Positions 11,198 to 22,800 of a stretch of DNA of 64,000 nucleotides are shown in pieces (the stretch's first letter is position 1; each line of letters begins with the position of its first letter). This DNA comes from Anagrus nilaparvatae. Its lineage: Eukaryota; Arthropoda; Insecta; Hymenoptera; Mymaridae. A program made the position numbers and the translations under genes. The notes beneath the pieces are model-generated. The model did not search any database. It was not told the DNA's origin and saw only the letters and a list, made by a program, of their open reading frames with translations. The DNA is taken from positions 22,106,001 to 22,170,000 of the forward strand of contig JAKSXM010000147.1 of NCBI GenBank assembly GCA_022575985.1. Direction: 5' to 3'.

Positions 11198-13477
11198 TAG
11201 GTTTAAATATATCCACGGTGTAATCAGGTTACTTTTGGTTCACAGGTGACAAATTTATTATGTTACCAAAAACTAATTTATATATCCAGTTCGTATAGAT
11301 TAAAAAGTGTACGAGTAAAAACATACTATGTAATTTATAATATGCAATGCATAACCCTAGAGATTGATTTACTGATGCATAAATTATTTAAGATATTAAA
11401 ATAAATATATAGAGTAAAATAATATATTTTTTTTAATGGAAAATTTCTTTACTAAATTTGATGTCTATAAAAGTGGAGTTTAATAAAACTATATATGTAT
11501 CTTGTTATATAAGAATATTATCGATGAAAATCTCATTTTACAATATAAATATTTTCATATTTAATTAATTTCAATCAAAACATAATAACATACATGATTG
11601 ATATTATATTATAAAATAACACAAGCAAATAAACATAAAGTTTTTTTTTTCATCAAAAATTTTATCATTGGTACTAAACAAAATATTATATAAAACTTGA
11701 TTTAAACCGGTTTCCATATAATATTGATTGTCAATTTTCTTGTATCAAAAAATTGATTTACAAAATTTATAATAGTTTCACTTTCGACAAATTTCCATTA
11801 CATTTTATCAGTGTGTACGCAAAAAAAATTTAATCCTGTATTTATTTATTTAATTTCATTTAATTACGCATAAATTGGCTGTTTTCTGCTGATAAAATTT
11901 GACGTTTATTTTCTAGTTAAAATTTATAAATTTGTATTTGTTAGATTTACATAATAATTTTTAATGTATTTATTGATAATTTAAGTCACTATGGAATTTA
12001 TTAAAAATTCATTAGCAGTCAATGTATAACGTACGTATGAAAACCTTTTAACGTCCATTTGAAATAAAAGTCTTTATTTACTTTTGCATTTAAAATCATG
12101 CACTCCCAGAGTAGTTTCTTTATTTGTTTGTTTATTTTAATAGAGTGCTTCTTTCTATGTTGGTTATTTTCTTCTTTTTCAAGAAAATAAACAAAATGAT
12201 TTTTAATATTTTTTCTGCAATAAACTTCTTTTATTTTTATGCCATTGTTTATTGTAATTGCTGTTTTTGAAGTCACCGGGTACGTGTTTAGCCTAGTTTT
12301 TTATATTTTGTGCTTTGGAAGCATTTAACAAATAAAATTTTTAGCTTCAGGTAATATTATAAATTTTTTTCATGATTCAACTAATATACTTTTTTATTGA
12401 TTTGGATTAAAACTCCTTCAGTTGTCCTATAAAATTAGTCCACAAAAGTTATTGCACAAAGAATAAAGTTTTAATGGACTAAGAAAAAATAAAAATTTAT
12501 GTTTATGCAAATTATGCGTTTCACAAGAAATACACTAGCATTTTGTCTCTCATTGATTAAATTTTTATTTTTGATTCTTATGGCATAGTTAACTTGTCTT
12601 TCTATAATAATTAATTTCAATAATTATGCATTGTTAGCAGATTATAACATATAAAGATTAATAAAAAATGGGAAAAAATATGACTAAACGTTGCATTTGC
12701 ATATACACAACTGAATAAAATAATTCCGGATATGTGTACAGTTTGATGTATGCTGCCAAATACTAAGAAAATTTTAAGCTAATCAGCTTCTGAGAAGCAC
12801 AAAAATAATATAAAAGACATAAAAAATTGTTAATTCAAATCAGTTAATAAATCATAAAAATTCAAGAATTAAAAAATACAATTTAACTTAGCTCAATATG
12901 GCCAATAGATTCACTATAAATACAACTGATCAATTTTTATTTTTCGTTTCCTATAAATATCTTAAAATATTTTCGCGACCCAGTATTACATTGGTATTAC
13001 AAAATTTTAAAAATATTTTTTTTTAATCCTTGAGGCTTTTTTTTTTATTAAAGTAAACACATTACTTCGTATTGTTTCTTTTCAATGGTTTAAGATGCTA
13101 TCTTTGACCATTTGGTGCATTATCCATGAAGGCATTGTTACATAATCTGATTACACATAAGCATGGAAATTATTTAAGAATGTAAATCATTTTGTGAAAA
13201 AAATCTTGATGAAGGGAAAACTCAATTAATTCAGATTACAGATAATTGAAGGAAGCATGTTAAGGGAAAGGTCGGAAAAGGTCAACGGAACAACTATTAG
13301 TTGCTGGTAGCTTGATTATTTGTTTTGAGGAATCTATGCAAAATGCTTATAGTCTAATAAAATTAGATATACAAACATGAATATAACAGAAAAGGGGTAT
13401 TTCAAAATAGTCTATTTTACCCGATAACTATATGCTTTTGTTTTAGTTAAGAGAAACTGAATTTTAATCTGACGACT
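11198..13477. other. AT-rich DNA, nothing recognised
   Basis: No gene, tandem array or inverted repeat was recognised. The minus-strand frame at 12019-12276 (85 codons) is lysine- and asparagine-rich with no motif, and I regard it as chance. Confidence 0.5.
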
Positions 13478-13690
13478 GACGAGACAAAACTTTTAAGACA
13501 CGATCAACCTAAGTATCCAATACATAGATAGAATCGTGCCTTACAAGTTTGTCAGGTCAAAAAATTGAAAAACCCCTAAAAATGTTTTATTCGGTCCGAA
13601 ATTTGGTCCCCAAGTCATTTCAATGCCTCTAACATGCTTATTTTGCGTGTCTTTTTAGTTTCAGGTTTTTCGTTATAAGATCTATTGGTG
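13478..13690. repeat. dispersed repeat, copy A (partner at 24610-24810)
   Basis: Shared ordered blocks with 24610-24810 include CACGATC, ATCCAATA, ATAGAT, CACGCCTTA or CGTGCCTTA, CCTAAAAAT, GAAATTTGGTC, AGGTCATTTC or AAGTCATTTC, and ATGCCTC. The copies are in the same orientation and moderately diverged. No coding motif is seen. Confidence 0.7.
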
Positions 13691-13964
13691 ACGATTCCAA
13701 TTAGAAGTCATTTGGATGAGTTATTTCAGAATTATACCAAAAAACCTGAATTAACTTCTTAAAATTTGTCTGAAAATGCTAAAACAATGAAAGATTTTTG
13801 GCTCTAAATTGGACGAAAAGCATTTTTTTGTGGAAGCACAACTATTGTCCTGTCTCCTGTTGTATTGCTTTCTAATGAGTATTCGTGGTGGTGTACACTC
13901 CAATGCCATGAATTGAAAATCCAAGTCAAGTAATTTGTGTTTCCACCATCATTACAGTGGCGGA

Positions 13965-14120
13965 TTCAGGGGGGGGGGGTCAAAGGGGCCAATTGGCCCC
14001 TCTTCAGCGGTCAGTTTTACCTTTTTTTAGCTAATTTTACGTTACATAAGTAATTTAATGCACCAGTTTGACCCCCTCAAAAAAATTTTAAGGACCTTTT
14101 AAGGACCTTTTAAGGACCTT
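13965..14120. repeat. possible hAT-type end plus poly-G tract and 11-bp tandem repeat
   Basis: CAGTGGCGGATTCAGG at about 13965 resembles the conserved CAGTGGCGGA-type terminus seen in hAT-related elements; it is followed by a long G run and GGGGCCAATTGGCCCC. The matching opposite terminus was not found, so only one end may survive. At about 14088-14120 the 11-mer TTTTAAGGACC is repeated about three times. Confidence 0.4.
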
Positions 14121-14818
14121 AAAATTCAGTTCGATTTTATTCAATTGATTTTTTTATTACATATATAAGGAATTTCCGCGTAAACAAATTTAATGCGACT
14201 TGTAATTATCAATTATATCGTTTAAGTTTAGTATTTAGATAAAAGCTATGATTATATTTTATCTATACATACACACTTCATTGACCCTAACAAGAAGGAG
14301 AAATCTATTGTAATAAAAGCTTTAGGATTTTAGTCGAATAATGTATTATATAAACATAAAAGTGTACGCCTAAAATTTCAAGTCAAATATCAGAAAATTG
14401 TTAACTATGTGTACCCGAATTCTATCTCCTTTCCCTTCTTTCTACAAGTATTTACAACATTAGCCTTAATGAAATATAATATCTGATTATGTGATAAAGA
14501 TATACATACTTGTTAGATCGTATGGATATACCAGAAAAACTAAAACTTGATCTACTGAAATATTTATTTATTTATCGATACAGAATCTAATAATCTTGTG
14601 TGTAAAAGAAAATTTATTTACTTGAAATAATTTTATGAAAAAATAAACAAGTATTAATTCTTATCAAATAAATACAGCTGATTATTATAATGGTACTGAT
14701 AAATTTTGACTTTTATGGATTTTGTGGCTTACCGAGCATGCACTTTTTTTAAAAAGCGAAATTCAGTTTTTATTTCCTCAAAAAAGATTAAACTTTGATT
14801 TTTGATTTTTTTTGTATA

Positions 14819-16899
14819 TGGGCATATCCATTACTTTTCATACAAAAGTGTGCGCACCCATGACTCCGATCGGGCTCAAATTTTCAGGGGTGGTTTGAAG
14901 TAATAAAAAACTCAGCCAGTCAAAATTTCAGCCATTTTGCAGGACGGGTTGCCGAGATACAAGCTCTAAAAGGTCCAAAAATAGCTGTTTTTAGCCAATT
15001 TTAAAAAATTTACTGGGCTTCAAGGATTAGTCCAAAAAACATCCGGCTGGTCTCATTTTTTTCCTTGAACATTCAACTTTTACCAAAAAAATTTTCAAAA
15101 AGTTTCATGGAGTTGATTTTTACTGGCATTGATTAACGTAAGATATAATTTATCGAAAAATGCTGATTTTTGAACTTGAATTGTGACTCAGCATCATTAG
15201 CTAAAGACTTTCGGTTGGTTTCATTAAAAGCGTCTATCAAAGACCTTTCAAATGAGATCTTAAACGTTAAAAAAGCTTCTCAGGAACCGGAGATATAAGC
15301 AATTAAAAGTTTGCTGTTTCCGAAAATATCGATTTTTTAACAACTTTAATCGTCTGCAAAATTTTTCTCTGAGAACTTTAAGGGCTGAAAATTTCAGGAA
15401 AGCTTCTTTTGATATTAAAAAAAATTCCCTAAAAATTTGGGCGATGGTATTGGCTTCTGTTCGTAGATATAAGACTCTGAAAATGTGTAATAATTGGACC
15501 AATATTGGCCAATAAATGGTTAAGGGGTCAACCAAAAAATTTTTCTTCTTCAATATTCGAATAGCCAGGGAAAAATCAGCTGATTTTAAAAAAAAAATTT
15601 TTATTTTTGACCGAAAAATAAGCAAGTTATCATCATTTTAAGATTTTTTAAAAAATTTTCCAAAAATCCCATTTTTAGGGTCATTATACAGTATTCTAAC
15701 TCGAAATAATGATAACTCGCTTATTTTTCGGTCTAAAATAAAAATTTTTTTTTTTAAATTGTCGAATTTTTTCCTGCCTATTCGAATATTTACAAAAAAG
15801 AAACTTCTTATATGCAAAAATTATTTTTTTTTGGCAAATTACTTTAGAATTTACTTTATTTTGTCAATGTATTCGGGTAGTTTTTGGCCCAAAAAAATAA
15901 TTTTTACGTATAAGAAGTTTCTTATTTGTAAATATTCGAATAGACAGGAAAAAATTCAACAAATTAAAAAAAAAATTTTATTTTAGACCGAAAAATAAGC
16001 AAATATCATTATTTCGAGTTAGAATACTGTATAATGACCCTAAAAATGGGATTTTTAGAAAATTTTTTAAAAAATCTTAAAATGATGATAACTTGCTTAT
16101 TTTTCGGTCAAAAATAAAAATTTTTTTTTTAAAATCAGCTCATTTTTCCCTGGCTATTCGAATATTGAAAAAGAAAAATTTTTTGGTTGACCCCTTAACC
16201 ATTTATTGGCCAATATGGGTCCAATTATTACACATTTTCAGAGTCTTATATCTACGAACAGAAGCCAATACCATCGCCCAAATTTTTAGGGAATTTTTTT
16301 TAATATCAAAAGAAGCTTTCCTGAAATTTTCAGCCCTTAAAGTGCTCAGAGAAAAATTTTGCAGACAATTAAAGTTGTTAAAAAATCGATATTTTCGGAA
16401 ACAGCAAAATTTTAATTGCTTATATCTCCGGTCCCTGATAAGCTTTTTTAACGTTTAAGATCTCATTTGAAAGGTCTTTGATAGACGCTTTTAATGAAAC
16501 CAACCGAAAGTCTTTAGCTAATGATGCTGAGTCACAATTCAAGTTCAAAAATCAGCATTTTTCGATAAAATATATCTTACGTTAATCAATGCCAGTAAAA
16601 ATCAACTCCATGAAACTTTTTGAAAATTTTTTTGGTAAAAGTTGAATGTTCAAGGAAAATAATGAGACCAGCCGAATGTTTTTTGGACTAATCCTTGAAG
16701 CCCAGTAAATTTTTTAAAATTGGCTAAAAACAGCTATTTTTGGACCTTTTAGAGCTTGTATCTCGGCAACCCGTCCTGCAAAATGGCTGAAATTTTGGCT
16801 GGCTGAGTTTTTTATTACTTCAAACCACCCCTGAAAATTTGAGCCCGATCGAAGTCATGGGTGCGCACACTTTTGTATGAAAAGTAATGGATATGCCCA
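14819..16899. mobile_element. 2.1-kb near-perfect palindromic element
   Basis: The left arm starts TGGGCATATCCATTAC and the right arm ends GTAATGGATATGCCCA. Complementarity continues inward along arms of about 1 kb around a centre near 15860, with only occasional differences. TA lies on both sides. The mirrored frames at 15260-15625 (minus) and 16093-16458 (plus) translate to almost the same 121 residues because each arm is the reverse complement of the other; they lack any family motif and I do not call them genes. The central ~300 bp repeats part of the arm (TTTTTCGGTCTAAAAT on both sides), so the centre is itself a nested hairpin. Superfamily unknown. Confidence 0.85.
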
Positions 16900-17871
16900 T
16901 ATATATTATATCTCCGAACAATTTCTTTCTTTTTTTTGATATACCTAATTTTTTTCCATGGAAATTTGAAATGCAAATTATTAGCAAAAAATCAGTTTAT
17001 TTATATTTATTACAAATCGGTGAAAAACATTTTCTGTATTTTGTTAAAATTATTTAGATATCTTAAGGTTGAATCAAGTTAATTTCCATATTTTAATGCC
17101 TCAGAATTTATTGGTTCAATAGTGTCGGTATAGAGTAAATGTTAAGTAACTACCTTATACTTTATTATTGTATGCGCCAGAAAAAGTTTAAAATAAAAAT
17201 AAAAGAGTTAGGGTTTCGAAAAAACCAGTCTTTTCATAATTGTAGGGTTCAAAATATTTTGTTTTCCTCTTTTTTTAATTCTCATTCTTTCTCATTCTGT
17301 TATACCTCGTATCATATTTAAAAAAAAAATTTTAACTTAAAAAAGATGAAAATCGCAATGTTTCTGACATGTTGAGGCTATCCACCTTTAAAAATAATAA
17401 TATTAAAAAAAAGAAACAAAAAAAAATCTTTTAAAAGTTATTTATGTGCATCTCTTTTAGTAAATACTGTGTGGGTTGATTTTTGTTGCTGTTGTAGTTA
17501 TACTGATAATGATGATGATGAGTTAGCCGAATATATATATATATATTATATAAATAAGTTTTTAAAACCGCAAAAAAAGTAATATTCTTTTTTGACCACC
17601 AAAGATGAATTTATATTTATATGCAACTCTGATTATCTCTTATTAAATTATTTAATATGTATAAATGATTTATAGGCCTTTTATTTATTTTTTTATTAAA
17701 TCAAATAATACTTTAATGCTTTTCTTAAGTATACAACTTATGAGTTTTGACTAAATAGATTCAACCCATGCTACCTACCCGGAACCAGAGTGCAACTGAA
17801 GCATAGATTAATTGACCCAAACACAGAACACAGGCATCAATACCTGCTATTTTAGTTTCCTATAAAAATCC
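16900..17871. other. AT-rich spacer, nothing recognised
   Basis: Low-complexity AT-rich DNA with a short (GAT)n-like and (AT)n tract around 17508-17550. The frame at 17139-17321 has no motif. Confidence 0.5.
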
Positions 17872-17874
17872 TTA

Positions 17875-18384
17875 GGCTGATTCCAGACGGAGCGCTGTTA
17901 AACGTGCGGTTAGCTCAAATCTGTAGTTATACCTGCGGTTAGATTTTGTTGCCAACCTATGCGTCAGACCTACGAGAGATAGCTACCTTATCTACGAGAA
18001 GTTTATTTAATTTATTTTCTGCTCCTAAAAATACGTAAATAAAACTTTGGAAATAAAGAATAAGGAAAAAAAATAATAAGTTTAATTATTTTGTATTTTT
18101 ATGTAGTATATAAAAATAATTTTAATATTATTATGAATAATATTATAATAATAAAGGTATAATTAACTTTTTTTTTCATATAAATAAAAAAAAGTAAATA
18201 TAACTTTTCCAAAGTTTTATATACGTATTTTTAGGAGCAGAAAATAAATAAAATAAACTTCTCGTCGATAAGGAAGCTATCTCGCGTAGTTCTGACGTTT
18301 AGGTTGGCAACAAAATCTAACCGCAGGTATAACTACAGATTTGAGCTAACCGCACGTTTAACAGCGCTCCGTCTGGAATCAGCC
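17875..18384. mobile_element. 510-bp foldback MITE, PIF/Harbinger-like
   Basis: The element begins GGCTGATTCCAGACGGAGCG and ends CGCTCCGTCTGGAATCAGCC, with about 175-bp arms that stay complementary past the blocks AACCGCAGGTATAACTACAG and TTTAGGAGCAGAAAA. It is flanked on both sides by TTA (17872-17874 and 18385-18387), a 3-bp duplication matching the TWA target preference of PIF/Harbinger transposases. The AT-rich centre (about 18050-18215) has no coding sequence, so it would have to be mobilised in trans. Family assignment is inferred from the duplication and the terminal GG. Confidence 0.85.
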
Positions 18385-18631
18385 TTAAAATCGAATCCTT
18401 AACCTGAGTATAGATTAAAATATTTAATAGTCCATGAGTGCAACTATAGAGCACATATAAGACTATGGGATCAATCACATTAGTCATTTTAATTAACTTG
18501 ACGTCTCAAAACTGAATAGAAAATAATTATCATTAGTTTGAAAAAAATGCAAGTGTAAATTCACACTTGGTTAATTTAATCGCTCGAACGTTTTTTTAAA
18601 ATCTTATTTTGAAATAAAAAGACCGAGTTGT

Positions 18632-19812
18632 ACTCCAGTCAAAATACGGGTTTGGTTGTATTTTCACTGGCGAACACGAGATTTGCTCTACTATAGGTTT
18701 TTTGGGTCGCTGAACACGAAAATCGGGGTCATTTGAGTGAGAAATTGGGGCTTCACCCTTAAATTTGCAAAAACTACCCCCAAAAAGGGGTTTTTTTTAC
18801 ATATTTGCAATTTGAGCGCTCAGATTGGCACCATACGGGTTTTTTGTGTCGCTGATCAAGAATTTCGACTTCTTTTTCATAAATAATCAATATTTCACCC
18901 CTAAATTGGCTAAAACTCCCCCCCCCCAAGGGGGTGTTTTGCTATTTTACCACTTTGAGCATCCAGGATATATCCATATAAGTTTTTTGGGTCGCTAATC
19001 AAGAATTTCGACTCCTTTTTCACAAACAATCAATATTTCACCCCTAAATTGGCTAAAAATGAAGTATTATTATTATTATTTATTATTTTATTTTTCGGTA
19101 TTTGTAGCTATTTTAAGGGTGAAATATTGATTATTTGTGAAAAAGGAGTCGAAATTCTTGATTAGCGACCCAAAAAACCTATATGGATATATCCTGGATG
19201 CTCAAAGTGGTAAAATAGCAAAACACCCCCTTGGGGGGGGATTTTTAGCCAATTTAGGGGTGAAATATTGATTATTTGTGAAAAAGCAGTCGAAATTCTT
19301 AATTAGCGACCCAAAAAACCTATATGAACATATCCTGGATGCTCAAAGTGCTAAAATAGCAAAACACCCCCTTGGGGGGGGGGGAGTTTTAGCCAATTTA
19401 GGGGTGAAATATTGATTATTTGTGAAAAAGGAGTCGAAATTCTTGATTACCGACCCAAAAAACCTATATGGATATATCCTGGATGCTCAAAGTGCTAAAA
19501 TAGCAAAAAACCCCCTTGGGGGGGGAGTTGTAACCAATTTAGGGGTGAAATATTGATTATTTATGAAAAAGAAGTCGAAATTCTTGATCAGCGACCCAAA
19601 AAACCCGTATGGTGCCAATCTGAGCGCTCAAATTGCAAATATGTAAAAAAAACCCCTTTTTGGGGGTAGTTTTTGCAAATTTAAGGGTGAAGCCCCAATT
19701 TCTCACTCAAATGACCCCGATTTTCGTGTTCAGCGACCCAAAAAACCTATAGTAGAGCAAATCTCGTGTTCGCCAGTGAAAATACAACCCCCCCCCGTAT
19801 TTTGACTGGAGT
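18632..19812. mobile_element. palindromic element with ~142-bp monomer arrays in both arms
   Basis: The ends are ACTCCAGTCAAAATACGGG and CCCGTATTTTGACTGGAGT. Both arms consist of a monomer marked by GGGTCGCT on the left and AGCGACCC on the right. GTCGC marks occur at 18706, 18848 and 18991; GCGACC marks occur at 19165, 19306, 19450, 19591 and 19733, so spacing is 141-144 bp throughout. The left arm thus has about three units and the right arm about five. Each unit includes a C7-10 or G7-10 run, TTTCACCCCTAAATTGGC or its complement, and ATATCC(T/A)GGAT-type sequence. The outermost unit on each side is the most diverged. No coding capacity. Confidence 0.88.
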
Positions 19813-22800
19813 ATTGTCAGGGATTATATAATATATGTTTTTAATTTATGTATTACCAAAAATTAAAATGACTCACCTGTGTTCCACCTTATTAAATTAC
19901 TAAAATTTATCATTATTTTATAAAGTAAAGCTTGTAAAATTTGTAATTTATAATGCATAATTGATTTTTTAAATTTATACCACTTACATCTTATAATTAT
20001 ACTTACATAAACTTACATTTAAATTAAAAAAGAAAAAAAAAACATGAAAAAATAAAATTTCGCTAATTTATATTTGTCAAAAATTTAATATTACGTTTTA
20101 AAATATACAGTTAAAATTTGATAATAATAATTACAGGAGTAGAATAAAAATTTCTTTGAACTTACGAAAATTCTCACGTAATATTATCCCACTCTTTTGG
20201 CATTTTTTTTTATAAAAATAAAAACAAAATCTTCAAAGATCAGAAGTAATTAAGCTTCTCTTTCTTTTTATATAAATTTTATCTTCCTCCCATCCTCCAT
20301 ATATTATACTAACACTTAGAATTTATAATTATTGTTATTATTATTTTATACAGATGAGATTGAATTAAAAATGTTTTTTTTTTTTTTAATTTGAAACTTT
20401 TATTTTTTGTTTTTTATGTAATTATTCTTAATTATTATTATGTATTTTTTTATCCTGCTCTTTATTATTATTACCATTTAATTTTTTCTTCTCTTTTTTT
20501 GGTTATAAAATTTTATGGTAGCAACTACTATTATACAGCGGTAAATTTTTAACTTTTTTTTGGCCATAAAAAAAAGTAAAGTTATTATTTTACTTGTAAA
20601 GTATTGAATTTTTAAAAAGGTTGTACTTTTTTTTTTGATTTTTTTTTAACGTGAAAAATAATAATTTTGCTTTAAAAAAAAAAAAAAATTAAATGTGAGT
20701 TTAGAGAAAGTGAGTATAAGTTTATACTTTATGAATTTAATAATTTTAGTACTATGACTTAATCAAACTTAGTAAAATTGAATGGAGCAAAAAATTTGTT
20801 TAAAATTTAAAATTTTTTGCCTATATAATTACACTGTAAAAAATCTTATCGGAGTATTTACTATCTAGATAGTAAATTTACTAACTAATTTTACAATTAC
20901 TGGATAATACCCGGACTATAACCAAGAAAACTTCCTATTCAAAACTGTAACTGCAGACCTTATTCAAGAAATTTTAAACTTTACCCAAAGTCTGACATTA
21001 AAACAGACACTGATTTTCGGGTAACCGCACATCTCTAATATACAAATTAGGTTATTAGTACATAAAAAATAGAAAATTAAATAAATAAAAATCTGGAATA
21101 TTCAATTAAATTTTTACTTCTGAACCTGCAAAAATTTTAATATTTTAGGAACACTAAATATGCCTGTTGAAATTTACAGTTCATATTAAATAACGTGCTT
21201 TGAATTGCAAAGAACTTCGATCACTATAATGATTAATCAGCTTGAAGACTAGTCAACCTTTTTTCAAAAAATTATATACAAAATTAATATCTAGTTATTG
21301 CAAATTAAACTGTTTAGTTTATAAAAGGTTAATCTTTTGGTCATGTTTCCAAAAAATTAAATTCGTTCGATGATTGACAAACGAAATCTTATTTACGTGA
21401 AAGATAAAATTGGAAATAAAAAAAAAAGAATATTTTAAATACTTAATCTGACAAGTTTTACACGAGCAAATTATTTTTTAATGGATTTGCCCATATATAA
21501 ATATAAAGTAGGAGTGATTTAGCTAAAGGTATTTAAATTTCGTTCAAAACGATCCTTCATAATAAAATCTTTCACGATAATTTTGCCTTAAGCAATACAC
21601 ACTGAGAGTTTTAAAAAAAAGGATCGAAATTCCATAACTTTTTATTTGGTAAATATTTATGTACTTCTCCTTCAAAATTTGAAAAATACCTATTTACCGT
21701 GCATATTAATTATAAGATTTCGTAAAAAAATTTTTTATTAATTATGCTTTTATAAAAAGTTATATAATTAAATCTCAATTTTTTTTTATTATCTGGTGTA
21801 ACCAATCAGTAAATGAAATATGTAGTACCTTTTTTTAAAAAAATAAAAAATAAGATTAATTTTTTTGATATTTTTAAATTATATAACACTTTTAAAATTA
21901 ATTAAAAAAAGAAGAAGAAGATTGCAAAAAGAATGAGGAAAAACGTATAATTGTTTAGATGTAATCGTTGCTTTGACCTTGAAATAAGAATTAAAGTGCA
22001 AAAAGCATGCATAATGAATTACACAGATTTATAATTTACACTAACTTAAATTTAATGTTCTTAGAATAAACAGAAAAGAATAAATAGTGTCTATTTTATC
22101 GTTAGATAATTTTTTTCAGCCAAATTGAATTACTGAGAATTCACAAAAAATACAGACCGGTAAATCAAGCAAATAATAGGGCACCATATTTTTAGCACCT
22201 TTTATTATTTTTTATTGAAATAGACAAACCTTTTTCTTAGATTTATTAGAGTCAAAAATTAGACCGCACAGAAAATAATCTATACTTACCGATGCTGTAA
22301 TAGAAATAAATCATATTTAAAAAAAATTTTTAATTTCACACGGTGCTTATAATTTTTAAGTTTAAAAAAGTATCTTATCATTTTATGTAATAAATAAAAG
22401 TACATAATTTTTACAAAGCACGAATAAATCTTTATGTATTCATGGTTTTATTTTATCTTAACGAACTATTAAAAAAGAAATTTCGTATTTAAAAGTTTTT
22501 TTTTTCATAATTACTTACTTTTGAAGCTGTTTTTATTTGATATTTAAAAAAGGTCATTTTTTGAATACATGCACTTGAAAATGATAATTGGAGAAAAAAG
22601 TATTTATGAATAAAATGTGTCTACGAAAGATGAATTAAAGATAAATTAAATTTTACTTGCTTATTATTCATAAAACTTTTCTTTTTAACAACATAAAAAA
22701 GCACTTTAGGTTACGTAAAAACGAATTATGCTCAAAAGTATGAAAAATTTTAAAAAGCACAGGTCATTGTCAAGTTAACAATGAAATAATGCTTTACAGT

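Noticed and set aside
13965..14120. A complete hAT element starting at the CAGTGGCGGA-type end
   Set aside because: No matching opposite terminus or 8-bp duplication could be found nearby; only one end is reported.
15260..16458. Two near-identical 121-residue frames on opposite strands suggested a duplicated gene
   Set aside because: They are mirror readings of the two palindrome arms, composed mostly of low-complexity text, with no motif or splice evidence.
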